A DNA stretch of 64,000 bases. Source: an uncultured Draconibacterium sp. GTDB taxonomy: Bacteria; Bacteroidota; Bacteroidia; Bacteroidales; Prolixibacteraceae. Positions 9,035 through 18,194 of this stretch are shown in pieces (within the stretch, counting starts at the first letter, position 1; each line of letters starts with the position of its first letter). Below the pieces are notes generated by a model. The model was given only the letters and a program-made list of their open reading frames with translations. It was not told the DNA's origin and searched no databases. Both the position numbers and the translations under genes were made by a program. The stretch spans positions 4,543,751 to 4,607,750 of the forward strand of contig NZ_OY781981.1 of NCBI RefSeq assembly GCF_963677565.1, in the 5' to 3' direction.

Positions 9035-9352
9035 AAGCTACAATTTGATCAGACCCTATAATCCTATACGAACAGATTTAGGTAGTTTTGTTATTTTGCA
9101 ATTATAAATAAAATCGTTGAAATGGTTACGATGACATTGTGATATACATTTTTTTCTGAAAGCCACCAGCAATTCAATTGCTTATTATCATGTTTGAGTA
9201 CATGTCAGCTACTCATAGTTCTGCTCAATTCCCTTAATAAGAGGATTTAATAAATGAGATTGTAAGGAATATCTTGTTAAAATTCTGCCATTTGGTTACT
9301 TTCCCAAAACGAAATATTTTAAATATTGTGATCATTATTTCTTCATTATATT
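9035..9352. other. 318-bp intergenic region upstream of the ECF sigma gene
   Basis: No gene is visible. The spacer separates block B (ending with the DUF1593 gene) from block C and should hold the sigma gene's promoter. I found no exact TAnnTTTG box on the minus strand; the nearest is TATAATTG (complement around 9100), one mismatch. A palindrome AGCAATT-C-AATTGCT at 9168-9182 and an inverted repeat TGAGTA/TACTCA around 9193-9213 are possible protein-binding sites. No strong terminator was recognised. Confidence 0.4.
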
Positions 9353-10894
9353 TTAAACGACCGTTACAATAACTCTTTCAAACCGACTTAAAGAGGGATT
9401 TCCCTTATCTTTCACTTCGAGGATGATATGAATTGTTTCACCTGCAACAGCATTTTCCGGAACTAACACTTTTGCATTTACAGCATCAGCATTCTCAATT
9501 TTAACGTTTGAATCGAAAGTGTCTGCCTCTGCATATTGCCACCATTTATAGCTTACATCATCTCTATCAGGATCGGTTACGATACCCTGAAGTTCAATGG
9601 TTTCACCGGCTTTTGCTGTTAGATCATTATCGTGTTTCAGTTTTACAACCGGAGCATGATTGGCATTTTCAAAATCCGAAACACACCAATCTGCACGCGC
9701 TGCAAAATCATTCTGTAGCACCTCAATCCATCTAACCTGAGGATACGATGAATCCTTCTCTCCAGTTTCCGGATTCAGGTCAGTAACATCCCTACCGTCT
9801 TTCCAGCGTTTTGGATTGGTTTTCGATTGAACAAATCGTCCCCCCAGTCCTCCATACGAGGGATCTTCAATTGCACGTAAACCAAAATCCATTAAATAAA
9901 AATACGCCGGAGAATCACCTTCCGAAATAAAATCATATCGATTCATCCCCCGTGCTTCAACCTGCTCCATTTGCCCCTGTGTATGATCCCAGTCGCCCTC
10001 GATCTGACGACCATCTCCCCAGGTGTAATACGTCTCCAGAAGAGCTCCATGATCGAACAGAATGTTTTCAGAAAACCACGGTCCTTGCATATACGGTTTC
10101 AAACTTTCAGGAACAACCATCGGCCACATATACGCGAAGCTCCAGAACTGTGCCGAATTATATATCACTCTGATTTCAGGCCAATTAGGTTCAACATATT
10201 TATTATACGTTGCATCCTGGTCTAGTACTGTATAAATAAATGTTTTTTTCGAAACCTTTTTGTAAACAGCGTCCCATTCTTCAGTTCCTTCATACTCTTC
10301 CTGAATGGACTTTAAAGCTCTGGCCAAAGTGTTAGTTCCACCCCAGATTTGAACATACACTGGTCCTTCTTCATCGTCGAGAAGAATATCTTTGATAAAT
10401 TCCGATCCTTCGGTTGCTTCAGCCATATCGCCTTCAAAATCAATATTCCCCACCTTTATTATATTTTTCAAATATTCCGGTGAAGGATAATTTTTATCGT
10501 GCCTTTTCAGGTTTTCGTATACTGTAGCATACTTTTCAATCATTTCCTGCATCCAGGTTGTTCCCGGCCACCTCAGTTCTGCTCGCTCACCATACAAACG
10601 TGCGGTGTTTTCCATTTCAGAAGTAAATAGTGTTCCTTCGCCATCTCCTTTCCAATGCCATTGTGAACTACTATACACCATTCCCTCAACGTTGAACTCA
10701 TTTAAATACAATAACATTCTGATGTAAGTATCCTGATCGTCAACCTCGCCATCAGTTGTGATAATTGTACGTGGTTTACTTAAACTACTTTCAATTTTGC
10801 CTGATACTATTTCTGATTCGACTTTTTCACCTGAAGTAACGCAGGCTGTAAAAAAAACAAATAGAGGTACAATAAAACCAAGCTCTTTTTTCAT
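9353..10894 (-). CDS. DUF1593/Sde182-type nucleoside-hydrolase-like lipoprotein
   Basis: The 513-residue protein has a lipoprotein signal (FFTAC, Cys about 18). It matches the DUF1593 family, whose N-terminal domain resembles nucleoside hydrolases and whose C-terminal beta-domain was described in a cellulose-binding protein, Sde182. The metal-site-like motif TTDGEVDDQD is at residues 46-55, corresponding to the N-terminal aspartate cluster of nucleoside hydrolases. QIWGGTNTLARAL and the SEGDSPAYFYLMDFGLR segment are shared with three paralogues at 54335-60765. The C-terminus (PVVKLKHDNDLTAKAGETIELQ to the end) is an Ig/cadherin-like fold. This is the last gene of the sulfatase block. Biochemical role is not established; glycan binding or hydrolysis is inferred from context. 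Confidence 0.85.
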   Translation of the reverse strand: MKKELGFIVPLFVFFTACVTSGEKVESEIVSGKIESSLSKPRTIITTDGEVDDQDTYIRMLLYLNEFNVEGMVYSSSQWHWKGDGEGTLFTSEMENTARLYGERAELRWPGTTWMQEMIEKYATVYENLKRHDKNYPSPEYLKNIIKVGNIDFEGDMAEATEGSEFIKDILLDDEEGPVYVQIWGGTNTLARALKSIQEEYEGTEEWDAVYKKVSKKTFIYTVLDQDATYNKYVEPNWPEIRVIYNSAQFWSFAYMWPMVVPESLKPYMQGPWFSENILFDHGALLETYYTWGDGRQIEGDWDHTQGQMEQVEARGMNRYDFISEGDSPAYFYLMDFGLRAIEDPSYGGLGGRFVQSKTNPKRWKDGRDVTDLNPETGEKDSSYPQVRWIEVLQNDFAARADWCVSDFENANHAPVVKLKHDNDLTAKAGETIELQGIVTDPDRDDVSYKWWQYAEADTFDSNVKIENADAVNAKVLVPENAVAGETIHIILEVKDKGNPSLSRFERVIVTVV

Positions 10895-10935
10895 AAGTAT
10901 TTATTTACTTTTAAGCTAACAATAGAAACTAGAAA

Positions 10936-10963
10936 GAATTCCCGACACTCTTGCCGGGAATTC
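10936..10963 (-). terminator. hairpin between sulfatase and DUF1593 genes
   Basis: A perfect 9-bp inverted repeat GAATTCCCG / CGGGAATTC with a 10-nt loop sits in the 106-bp spacer, followed on the minus strand by TTTCTAGTTTC. It probably terminates or attenuates the sulfatase transcript before the DUF1593 gene. Between the sulfatase stop and this hairpin lies the 14-mer AACTAAACTAACTA (10979-10992), also found before the terminator at 62344-62398. Confidence 0.6.
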
Positions 10964-11000
10964 GAGAACTAACTCTTAAACTAAACTAACTATAGAAAAC

Positions 11001-12908
11001 CTAGAAGGAAAATCCTTCCGTAGGTTTTTCAATTACATTCCATTTTTCCAATATGGTTTTACACATTGAAATATCGTAACTGGCAAAAAGTGCGAATCCT
11101 TTGGCCGACTCAATTTTGCTATCGTAAAAATCTTTAATCCATTTTTCAATAGCAGGCGTTCTAAAATCCGTGGCGTCAACACTGTTCAATACCCAATTTC
11201 GCTCGTGCATTGTACGTTTATCATCGTTCAGAATGCGTAAGAATATCTTTTCTGCCAGTTCTGTTTCTCCTAAATGCAACAATGTTTCTCCGATTAAAAC
11301 GGCTGTTGCGGTTGCATCTTCACCGACCGCGGCTTTTAATGCTGGCAATGCAGTTTCTGCATTATCAATATGAATAAGCAATCCTGTAACACCCCAGTAT
11401 CGCAGTGCAGAGTCTTCATTTTTTAGCAATTCAACGTACTCATCAATTGCTCCGCTTCCTGGTTGTGTTGCCAATTCTGCGGCAGCTAACAATTCCTCAA
11501 ACGGACAATCAACCGATCGCATGTAATCGTACATCGATCCATCGCCGGCTCTTTTTACATATTCTGTTTCCGGTATCAGCGCCACATCACGGATTTCTTT
11601 CATCCAGTGGAAATTCTCTTTGCGCATCCGCTCTAGTACATCTTTATAGGCAGGATCATCGGCAAGATTATAAAGTTCATTCGGATCATTCTCTGTATCG
11701 TAAAGCTCTTCAACTGGTTTGGTTTGAAATGCAATACTTTGCAAATCGTTACACTTCCCGGCCAAATAATAATCTTCCCATGATTGTGCAGAACGGGCAT
11801 TGAACAAAAATGCCAGATGTTGCAGATAAATCCTGAATGGCATATAATTTCGGATGTAACGATACTTTTTATCACGCACGGCACGACTCATATCAATACG
11901 TTCGTCCATCCGGCTGCGGGTCATATGAATATACTCAGGCTCGGGTTCTACTGCATTTCCAAGAAAAGCGTTGCCCTGCATGTAATCCGGTTTTTCAGCT
12001 CCGATAATGCTAAGTAAAGTTGGAGCAAGATCCACAAAACTAATGTTGCGATCTACAGCATCGCCCAGTTTTTCTGCCGGAAAATATTGTTTGTACTTTG
12101 CAGGAATGCGAACAATAAATGGCACCCAAGTCCCTGTTTCAAATATGTAGCGTTTACTGCGTGCCAGCACTCCACCATGATCGGCATAATAGAAAACAAT
12201 GGTATTTTCTGCCAGTCCGCTTTCTTCCAGTTCTTTCAGCAAGTCGCCAACCTGCGCATCCATATCCTCCATTTTATCATAGTACTGCGCCCAATCGTGG
12301 CGCATTGCTTTAGTATCAGGATGCTGCGGTGGTAAAACCACATCTTCCGGTTTGTGCCTCAATTCGACATCAGGAGTAAAAGGAAAAAGCTGGCTTTCGT
12401 GGGTTGTCATTAAATTGAATATAGCGAAAAATGGTTTCCCTTCCGGACTGTTTTTCCAATGTGCTGTATTACTACACTCGTCCCACATGCCGTTGTAATC
12501 TCCTGCAAAATTGTAATCCGTTTTAACATTGTTGGTGCAGTAGTAGCCGGCTTTTCGTAAGAGCTCGGGATAAGGAATAACAGATTCCGATTTCGGATAA
12601 GTACTCCGCATTTGCTCATTCCCATTCGAAGCGGCATAAACACCGGTAATAATCGTATTTCGGGCAGGCGAACAAACCGGGCAGTTAGCAAAAGCATGCG
12701 TATAACGGAAACCGTCTGAGGCCAGTTTATCGAGGGTTGGCGTGGTTGCAAAAGCATCGCCGTAACAGCCTAAAAACGGACTGTTATCCTCGCTGGTGAT
12801 CCATAAAATGTTGGGGCTAGAATTTTGTTGCTGCGCATGTGTATCCATTGAGAAGATACAAGAAAGTACAAAAAGCAGTACGTTTAGCTGAAAGATGAAA
12901 TTTTTCAT
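11001..12908 (-). CDS. S1 sulfatase with C-terminal repeat extension
   Basis: Type I (formylglycine) sulfatase of 635 residues with an N-terminal signal peptide ending near MDTHAQ, so periplasmic or exported. The maturation motif CSPAR starts at about Cys79, which would be oxidised to formylglycine. The N-terminal metal site is NILWITSEDN, with ED rather than the DD seen in most neighbours, as in sulfamidase-like (heparan N-sulfatase-like) members. YYADHGGVLARSKRY supplies the later metal and His residues. Beyond residue 480 the chain continues with HEAT-like helices (LLKNEDSALRYWGVTGLL, ALPALKAAVGEDATATAVLI), longer than the other sulfatases here. It is the last sulfatase of the block. The exact sulfate ester is unknown. 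Confidence 0.93.
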   Translation of the reverse strand: MKNFIFQLNVLLFVLSCIFSMDTHAQQQNSSPNILWITSEDNSPFLGCYGDAFATTPTLDKLASDGFRYTHAFANCPVCSPARNTIITGVYAASNGNEQMRSTYPKSESVIPYPELLRKAGYYCTNNVKTDYNFAGDYNGMWDECSNTAHWKNSPEGKPFFAIFNLMTTHESQLFPFTPDVELRHKPEDVVLPPQHPDTKAMRHDWAQYYDKMEDMDAQVGDLLKELEESGLAENTIVFYYADHGGVLARSKRYIFETGTWVPFIVRIPAKYKQYFPAEKLGDAVDRNISFVDLAPTLLSIIGAEKPDYMQGNAFLGNAVEPEPEYIHMTRSRMDERIDMSRAVRDKKYRYIRNYMPFRIYLQHLAFLFNARSAQSWEDYYLAGKCNDLQSIAFQTKPVEELYDTENDPNELYNLADDPAYKDVLERMRKENFHWMKEIRDVALIPETEYVKRAGDGSMYDYMRSVDCPFEELLAAAELATQPGSGAIDEYVELLKNEDSALRYWGVTGLLIHIDNAETALPALKAAVGEDATATAVLIGETLLHLGETELAEKIFLRILNDDKRTMHERNWVLNSVDATDFRTPAIEKWIKDFYDSKIESAKGFALFASYDISMCKTILEKWNVIEKPTEGFSF

Positions 12909-12950
12909 TCCTATAAAATTCTATATTAATTTAGGTAACTCTAGTTTACT

Positions 12951-13547
12951 TTAATTAGTTTCAGCAGTTTTTAAATATTCAACAACCTGAGTATGTCCAT
13001 TTGCCTGAGCAAAATCTATTGCTCCATCTCCGTCAATATCTTTTAATTTGGCATTCGCATTGTACTTCAAAAGAATCTTAACATTTTCAAGATGCCCTTC
13101 GGCTGCAGCGAACATTAAAGCCGAAAAATGCTCTTCATTGTCCTGAACATCAATTTCAGCACCTTTGTCAAGAAGCAGTTTTACCGTTTCAGGAAATGGC
13201 CCGGAGGCCGCAAACAACAATGCACTTCTACCGTTAATATCAACTAAATTTATATCAGCATTGTACTTTAAAAGTTCTTCTACAATTTGTTTCGCACCGT
13301 TAAAAGAAGCAAACATTAAAGCCGTTCGCTTGTTCTCGTCTTTGAAATTTACATCAGCACCACCTTTCAAATACTCCTTAACTTTAATGACATCTCCGCT
13401 TTGAGTTGATGACAACATAAGAACTGACAATTGAGCATTCTCGATCGTAGTCGGTGTTTTCATTTCTGAGCCCGTTTCAACTTTTTCCTTTTTTATTCCG
13501 GAACAACTTAATAAAACCACGGAAAGTAGAAATGGAATAAGCTTCAT
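12951..13547 (-). CDS. ankyrin-repeat lipoprotein
   Basis: I take MKLIPFLLS (13547) as the start, since it opens a clear lipoprotein signal (VVLLSCSG); upstream in-frame Mets at 13553 and 13568 are alternatives. The mature part, about 175 residues, is built from four to five ankyrin repeats, for example KRTALMFASFNGAKQIVEEL, GRSALLFAASGPFPETVKLL and FSALMFAAAEGHLENVKILL, ending in a degenerate cap. Ankyrin stacks bind proteins rather than catalyse. The gene sits 42 bp upstream of one sulfatase gene and 35 bp downstream of another, so it is part of the sulfatase operon. A periplasmic scaffolding, inhibitor or chaperone role for the sulfatases is possible but purely inferred. Confidence 0.88.
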   Translation of the reverse strand: MKLIPFLLSVVLLSCSGIKKEKVETGSEMKTPTTIENAQLSVLMLSSTQSGDVIKVKEYLKGGADVNFKDENKRTALMFASFNGAKQIVEELLKYNADINLVDINGRSALLFAASGPFPETVKLLLDKGAEIDVQDNEEHFSALMFAAAEGHLENVKILLKYNANAKLKDIDGDGAIDFAQANGHTQVVEYLKTAETN

Positions 13548-13582
13548 CTGCATTTTACAAATTACCATATACTAAAACGGTT

Positions 13583-15223
13583 TTAATGAGCTTGTGGTGC
13601 AAACAATTTTTGCATCTGTTCAGGCGTTAGTTTCCAATACTCAATCATTGGATTCTCCTTCACCTTTTCATTATATTCTTCTATGAACTTATCATTCAAT
13701 TCATCACTGTCCTCATATTTTGTCCTTAATTCTTCCAGTTGTTTATGAAGTTCAGCCTGTACAGTAACATAAGCCGGATCATCGTATTTGTTCTGCATCT
13801 CGTTTGGATCTTTCTCCAGATCATACAATTCCCATTTATCCATATCGTAGTAAAAATGGATTAGTTTATATTTAGAAGTTGTAATCCCGTAATGACGCAT
13901 CACATTGTGCTCCGACGGATGCTCGTAGTAATGATAATAATGTGCTTTGCGCCAGTCATCCGGTGTTTCGCCTTTTAAGATCGGAAGGATACTTTTTCCT
14001 TGCATATCCGCAGGTACTTCACCGCCGGCAATATCGATTAATGTTTCGCCAAAATCAAGATTTGAAACCAAATCGTTGTTTACTGAACCGGGTTCAATAT
14101 TACCCGGCCAACTTATCAGTAACGGAGTATTCAGAGATTCTTTGTACATCCATCGTTTATCGAACCAACCGTGCTCTCCAAGGTAAAATCCCTGATCAGA
14201 AGAATAAATCACTATTGTATTCTTATCCAGGTCACTTTCTTTCAAATAATCCAATACTTTGCCTACACTTTTATCCACTGCTGAGATACAGGCCAGATAA
14301 TCACGCATGTAACGTTGAAATTTAAAACGAACCAAATCTTTACCCTGTGGATTTTCCTTTTTGAATTCTTCGTAGATCGGTTTATAAACAGCATCCCAGG
14401 CTTTCAACTGCTCCTCGTTCAATCCGCCTCTTGGTTGATTTGACATTTTGAGATCTCGGTCGAGTGTCATGGCATCTGCAATACTCATGTAGTTTAACGA
14501 TGCAGGTTCCCTTGTTTCATAATCATCAAAAAGTGATTCAGGTTCAGGGAAAGTAGTGTTCTCGTACATCCCCAATTCGTTTGGCCCGGGATCCCATGCC
14601 CGGTGAGGTGCTTTGTGCCACATCATTACCATAAACGGCTGTGTCGAATCCTTTACCGATTGTAACCAATTAATGGTTTTGTCGGTGATGACCTCAGTGG
14701 TGTAACCTTCCATTTGGTATTGGCCGTCCTTGTTTATAAAAGTAGGATTGTAGTATGCCCCCTGTCCCGGAAGGATATCAGAATAATCAAAACCTGTTGG
14801 TGTTCCTCCAAGATGTAGCTTACCAATTACAGCTGTTTTATATCCAATTTTCTGCAGTTCTTTTGGAAACGAATTCTGGCTAAAGTCGAATTTCGATCCC
14901 ATGGTGTTATCGATAAAACCATTTTTATGGCTGTACTTTCCGGTAAAAATGGTTGCTCTCGAAGGACCACAAATCGAATTGGTAACCATACACTGATTAA
15001 AGCGCATTCCTGCATCCGCGATTCGATCTATGTTCGGCGTAGGTGCCAAATCAGCTAACGGCCCTCCATAAGCACTAATTGCCTGAAAAGCATGGTCGTC
15101 AGCCATAATGAAAAGAATATTGGGGCGTTGCAGAGTCTGTTCTTCCTGTTGTGTACTACAAGCAAATAAAAATGTAGTGATCAATAACAAAACAATAAAA
15201 ACTGATACAAACCTGTTTTTCAT
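13583..15223 (-). CDS. S1 sulfatase lipoprotein
   Basis: Start chosen at MKNRFVSV (15223), which begins a lipoprotein signal peptide (TFLFAC, Cys about 22); the upstream Met at 15250 adds nine residues that do not look like a leader. The roughly 546-residue type I sulfatase carries NILFIMADDHAF (metal-binding Asp pair near residues 42-43), the formylglycine motif CGPSR with Cys about 85, GKLHLGG with the conserved Lys/His, HKAPHRAWDPG and YSSDQGFYLGEHGWFDKRW near the middle. The C-terminal half contains the usual WELYDLEKDPNEMQNKYDDP element. It resembles GlcNAc-6-sulfatase-like S1 subfamilies but I cannot fix specificity. A 103-bp spacer separates it from the preceding sulfatase. Confidence 0.93.
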   Translation of the reverse strand: MKNRFVSVFIVLLLITTFLFACSTQQEEQTLQRPNILFIMADDHAFQAISAYGGPLADLAPTPNIDRIADAGMRFNQCMVTNSICGPSRATIFTGKYSHKNGFIDNTMGSKFDFSQNSFPKELQKIGYKTAVIGKLHLGGTPTGFDYSDILPGQGAYYNPTFINKDGQYQMEGYTTEVITDKTINWLQSVKDSTQPFMVMMWHKAPHRAWDPGPNELGMYENTTFPEPESLFDDYETREPASLNYMSIADAMTLDRDLKMSNQPRGGLNEEQLKAWDAVYKPIYEEFKKENPQGKDLVRFKFQRYMRDYLACISAVDKSVGKVLDYLKESDLDKNTIVIYSSDQGFYLGEHGWFDKRWMYKESLNTPLLISWPGNIEPGSVNNDLVSNLDFGETLIDIAGGEVPADMQGKSILPILKGETPDDWRKAHYYHYYEHPSEHNVMRHYGITTSKYKLIHFYYDMDKWELYDLEKDPNEMQNKYDDPAYVTVQAELHKQLEELRTKYEDSDELNDKFIEEYNEKVKENPMIEYWKLTPEQMQKLFAPQAH

Positions 15224-15326
15224 AAGTTTAAATTCATTTTTTATTTTCATAATGAGATATTATAATGGTTTTTTCTTCAAAAAAAGTAGTTCTAAAGTTT
15301 AATATAACTACGAATAAAATGTAATA

Positions 15327-16709
15327 CTATCGATGGTAGAGAACATGTTCCAGCGCTTCCATTTCGGTTTGCTGGCCTTTGTCTCCTTGTTGATCCATCC
15401 ATTGGTGCAATTTATCGCTAAGATCCTTTTTTATGGCCGCATATTTCGGATTGCTGGCAATATTATTCATTTCGTAAGGATCATTTTTTAAATCGTATAA
15501 TTCTTCGGCAGGCCGGTGCTGGTATCTGTATGATAATGATTCTGCAAATTCATCGGTTTCCCCTTTTTCTTGCCACGAATTAAAAACAACCCCCTTTACT
15601 GGATCAACGGTTAAATTATTCTGAAAAGTTGCTTCGGGCGTAAGGTTTAAAACATATCTGAAATCTGCTGAACTTATTGTCCTGATTCCATAATATTCTG
15701 ATCCGTTCACGATACCTCGTGTAGTATGTACGCCATAAACATACTTTTTATGCTCATTCTTCTCGCCTTTCAACAACGGCAGAAAACTTTTTCCTTCGAG
15801 GTAATCCGGAATTTCAATCCCGGCAATATCCAGATAGGTAGGAACCACATCCACATATTCGATCATCGCATCGCTATTGGAACCTGGTTTTATTACCTCA
15901 GGCCATCTTACCAAAAATGCAGACTGCAATCCATTTCCATAGCAGGTCCATTTGGCAAAAGGAAAGCTATTTCCCTGTTCGCTGGTAAAAATGACGATAG
16001 TATTTTCTGAAAATCCGTATTTATCCAACAGTTCCAGACTGGTTTTAAACTCGTCATCCATATAATCTATTTCAGCAAGGTATTTTATAAAAGAAGCCCT
16101 TGTTTCCTCGGTATCAACAAAATAAGGAGGCAAGGTAACTTTTGCCGGATCGTAATTCGACGGATCACCTTTGGTATAAGGCAAATGAGGTTGATGTGAG
16201 CACACGAAAAGGCAAAAAGGATCCTCATTTTCTTTTACACCCGAAAGAAACTTATCCATTAGTTCAAAATCAAGATCATCCACCATGGCATCACCAAGAT
16301 ACTCGAAAGGAAATGCTTCCGGTGGACTTATATGTGTTTTTCCAAGAAGAGCGGATTTGTATCCTTTTGGAGCCATGTACTGCACAATGCTTTGGGTTCC
16401 TTCTTTAACAAACGTACTATTGGGATATCCACCTGATTTTACGGGATACAAGCCTGTATACAAACAAGTTCGCGTAGGAGAACACATAGCGGTAGCCTGA
16501 AAACAACGAGAAAACTGCATTCCTTCTTTTGCAAATGCATCAATCGTTGGTGTTTTCGCGTTGATGCCTCCATAGCATCCCAAATCGCGGAAAGTACAAT
16601 CATCAGCAATAAACAGCAAAATATTAGGTTGCTGTTTCTGTTTTTCTGTGGCAAAAGAAATCTGAACCAGAAATAAAAGAAGAAGGATAAGTTTAGTCTT
16701 GTGATTCAT
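15327..16709 (-). CDS. S1 sulfatase
   Basis: The reading frame is open to a Met at 16769, which would overlap the next gene, but the signal peptide begins at MNHKTKLILLLL (16709), which I choose; this leaves 46 bp to the upstream sulfatase. The 460-residue protein shows NILLFIADDCTF (Asp pair near 36-37), formylglycine motif CSPTR (Cys about 76), KTHISPPEAFP, CSHQPHLPYTKG and FTSEQGNSFPFAKW. ELYDLKNDPYEMNNIASNP is the typical C-terminal element. FTSEQGN replaces the more usual SDHG/SDNG metal motif. It is probably periplasmic. The substrate position is unknown. Confidence 0.92.
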   Translation of the reverse strand: MNHKTKLILLLLFLVQISFATEKQKQQPNILLFIADDCTFRDLGCYGGINAKTPTIDAFAKEGMQFSRCFQATAMCSPTRTCLYTGLYPVKSGGYPNSTFVKEGTQSIVQYMAPKGYKSALLGKTHISPPEAFPFEYLGDAMVDDLDFELMDKFLSGVKENEDPFCLFVCSHQPHLPYTKGDPSNYDPAKVTLPPYFVDTEETRASFIKYLAEIDYMDDEFKTSLELLDKYGFSENTIVIFTSEQGNSFPFAKWTCYGNGLQSAFLVRWPEVIKPGSNSDAMIEYVDVVPTYLDIAGIEIPDYLEGKSFLPLLKGEKNEHKKYVYGVHTTRGIVNGSEYYGIRTISSADFRYVLNLTPEATFQNNLTVDPVKGVVFNSWQEKGETDEFAESLSYRYQHRPAEELYDLKNDPYEMNNIASNPKYAAIKKDLSDKLHQWMDQQGDKGQQTEMEALEHVLYHR

Positions 16710-16755
16710 TCTGAAACTCTTTTTAATACATATATAATCGTTTAAATCAAATCCT

Positions 16756-18129
16756 TCAATCCTTGTCATTATTCCTATTTTGGCGATACATCGCTGGAAT
16801 TTTAAAATATTCCTTAGTCGGAATAGAAGGATCCCATTTGGGCAATTTGTCGATCTCTGCTTTCAATTTTAAGTAAACTTCTTTTTGTTCTGCTGTAAGC
16901 GAATTCAGGGCAATTGGATATTTCTCCAAAATATCTTCTGCCAGATAATAAAATTTTCCATCCTGATAAAGTTTATAATCCAGTGTTCTGGCGAACTGAT
17001 TGGCGTTTTTCTGAACATTTGGTGCCCACATCGGATTGTAATGAACTACGGCTGTTTCACGATCGATATATTTCTCCCCTTTTAATAAAGACAGAAAACT
17101 TATACCGTCGTTAAACTCTGTTTTTTCAGAACCAACATCAGCTATTGTTGGGAAGAAATCGCAAAACTCAATCAATCCTTCGTGATGACTTGCTTCCTCT
17201 ATTTCTTCCGGCCAGCTTATAATAAGAGGAACATGTGTTCCTGCATCGGTGGTAGTGCCTTTACCTCCTACAATATTACCATGATCTGTTTTTGTCGTGA
17301 TTGATGATAATGTTCCGTTATCTCCTGTAAAAATTACGATAGTATTATCAAAGAGATCCAATTCTTTCAATTTAACTACTACTTTTCCAACCATTTTATC
17401 GGCATAGGCAACCATATCTTTAAAATAGGCTGTATCATTTTTATACCTCATGTCAGGATGAATCCAGTCTTTGGAATCTGGTGTTGGCACAAACGGATCG
17501 TGTACAAGAACCATTGGATAGTAAATAAAGAATGGCTCGTTCTTTTTACGATCAATAAAATCAAGAACGAAGTCGTTGAAAATATCAGGGCCGTAAGCAT
17601 CTTCTGGTAAATCAAGTACAGTCCCATTTCTATCTATTTTGGGATTGGCATATCTCTCACCCTCCTGACGGTTTAAAGTAAACTGCCACAAACAAAATTC
17701 ATCGAATCCGAGTTTGTTAGGTTTATCTTTATCATCCCAATCTTTAATAACATCCTTATTCTCCAGACCGTTTAACTGCCATTTACCACTGATACAGGTT
17801 GAGTAACCTGCCCTTCTCATAATATTTCCAAAAGTGTCGTGGTCGTTATCGATATAAGCAAAATGCTCGTAATTACGGAAATTACGTAAGCCCGTCATTA
17901 GCTTTAAACGTGTAGGGGAGCATAATGGATTGGACACACAATTCTCAAACTGAATTCCGTTTGACGCCAGGTTATCTATTTGTGGAGTTTTATACGAGAG
18001 AGCACCATACGATCCAACACATTCGTACCCCATGTCATCGACCAGGATAAAAACAATATTCGGCTTATCTTTTGCTTCTGCATTCAGAAATATTAATGAT
18101 GTGATTACAAACATCAATACCTGTTTCAT
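16756..18129 (-). CDS. S1 sulfatase
   Basis: I start the protein at MKQVLMFVITS (18129), the beginning of the signal peptide; Mets at 18147 and 18171 are alternatives. About 457 residues. Type I sulfatase features are NIVFILVDDMGYECVGSYG (Asp pair near 31-32), formylglycine motif CSPTR (Cys about 70), SGKWQLNGL, MVLVHDPFVPTPDS and FTGDNGTLSSITTKTDHGN. The C-terminus is short and lacks the usual LYDLxxDP element in full; a YLAEDILEKYPI segment replaces it. It lies in the uninterrupted series of sulfatases following SusD, so it probably removes one class of sulfate ester from the same glycan. Confidence 0.92.
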   Translation of the reverse strand: MKQVLMFVITSLIFLNAEAKDKPNIVFILVDDMGYECVGSYGALSYKTPQIDNLASNGIQFENCVSNPLCSPTRLKLMTGLRNFRNYEHFAYIDNDHDTFGNIMRRAGYSTCISGKWQLNGLENKDVIKDWDDKDKPNKLGFDEFCLWQFTLNRQEGERYANPKIDRNGTVLDLPEDAYGPDIFNDFVLDFIDRKKNEPFFIYYPMVLVHDPFVPTPDSKDWIHPDMRYKNDTAYFKDMVAYADKMVGKVVVKLKELDLFDNTIVIFTGDNGTLSSITTKTDHGNIVGGKGTTTDAGTHVPLIISWPEEIEEASHHEGLIEFCDFFPTIADVGSEKTEFNDGISFLSLLKGEKYIDRETAVVHYNPMWAPNVQKNANQFARTLDYKLYQDGKFYYLAEDILEKYPIALNSLTAEQKEVYLKLKAEIDKLPKWDPSIPTKEYFKIPAMYRQNRNNDKD

Positions 18130-18194
18130 TTTATTTATTGATCGCATAACTTTAGTTGTTTTTATTCTCATTCAATTTAATACTTATTTTATCC

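Noticed and set aside
16710..16769. Longer start of the sulfatase ending at 15327, overlapping its neighbour
   Set aside because: The added 20 residues are charged and precede the true signal peptide starting at 16709, which removes the overlap.
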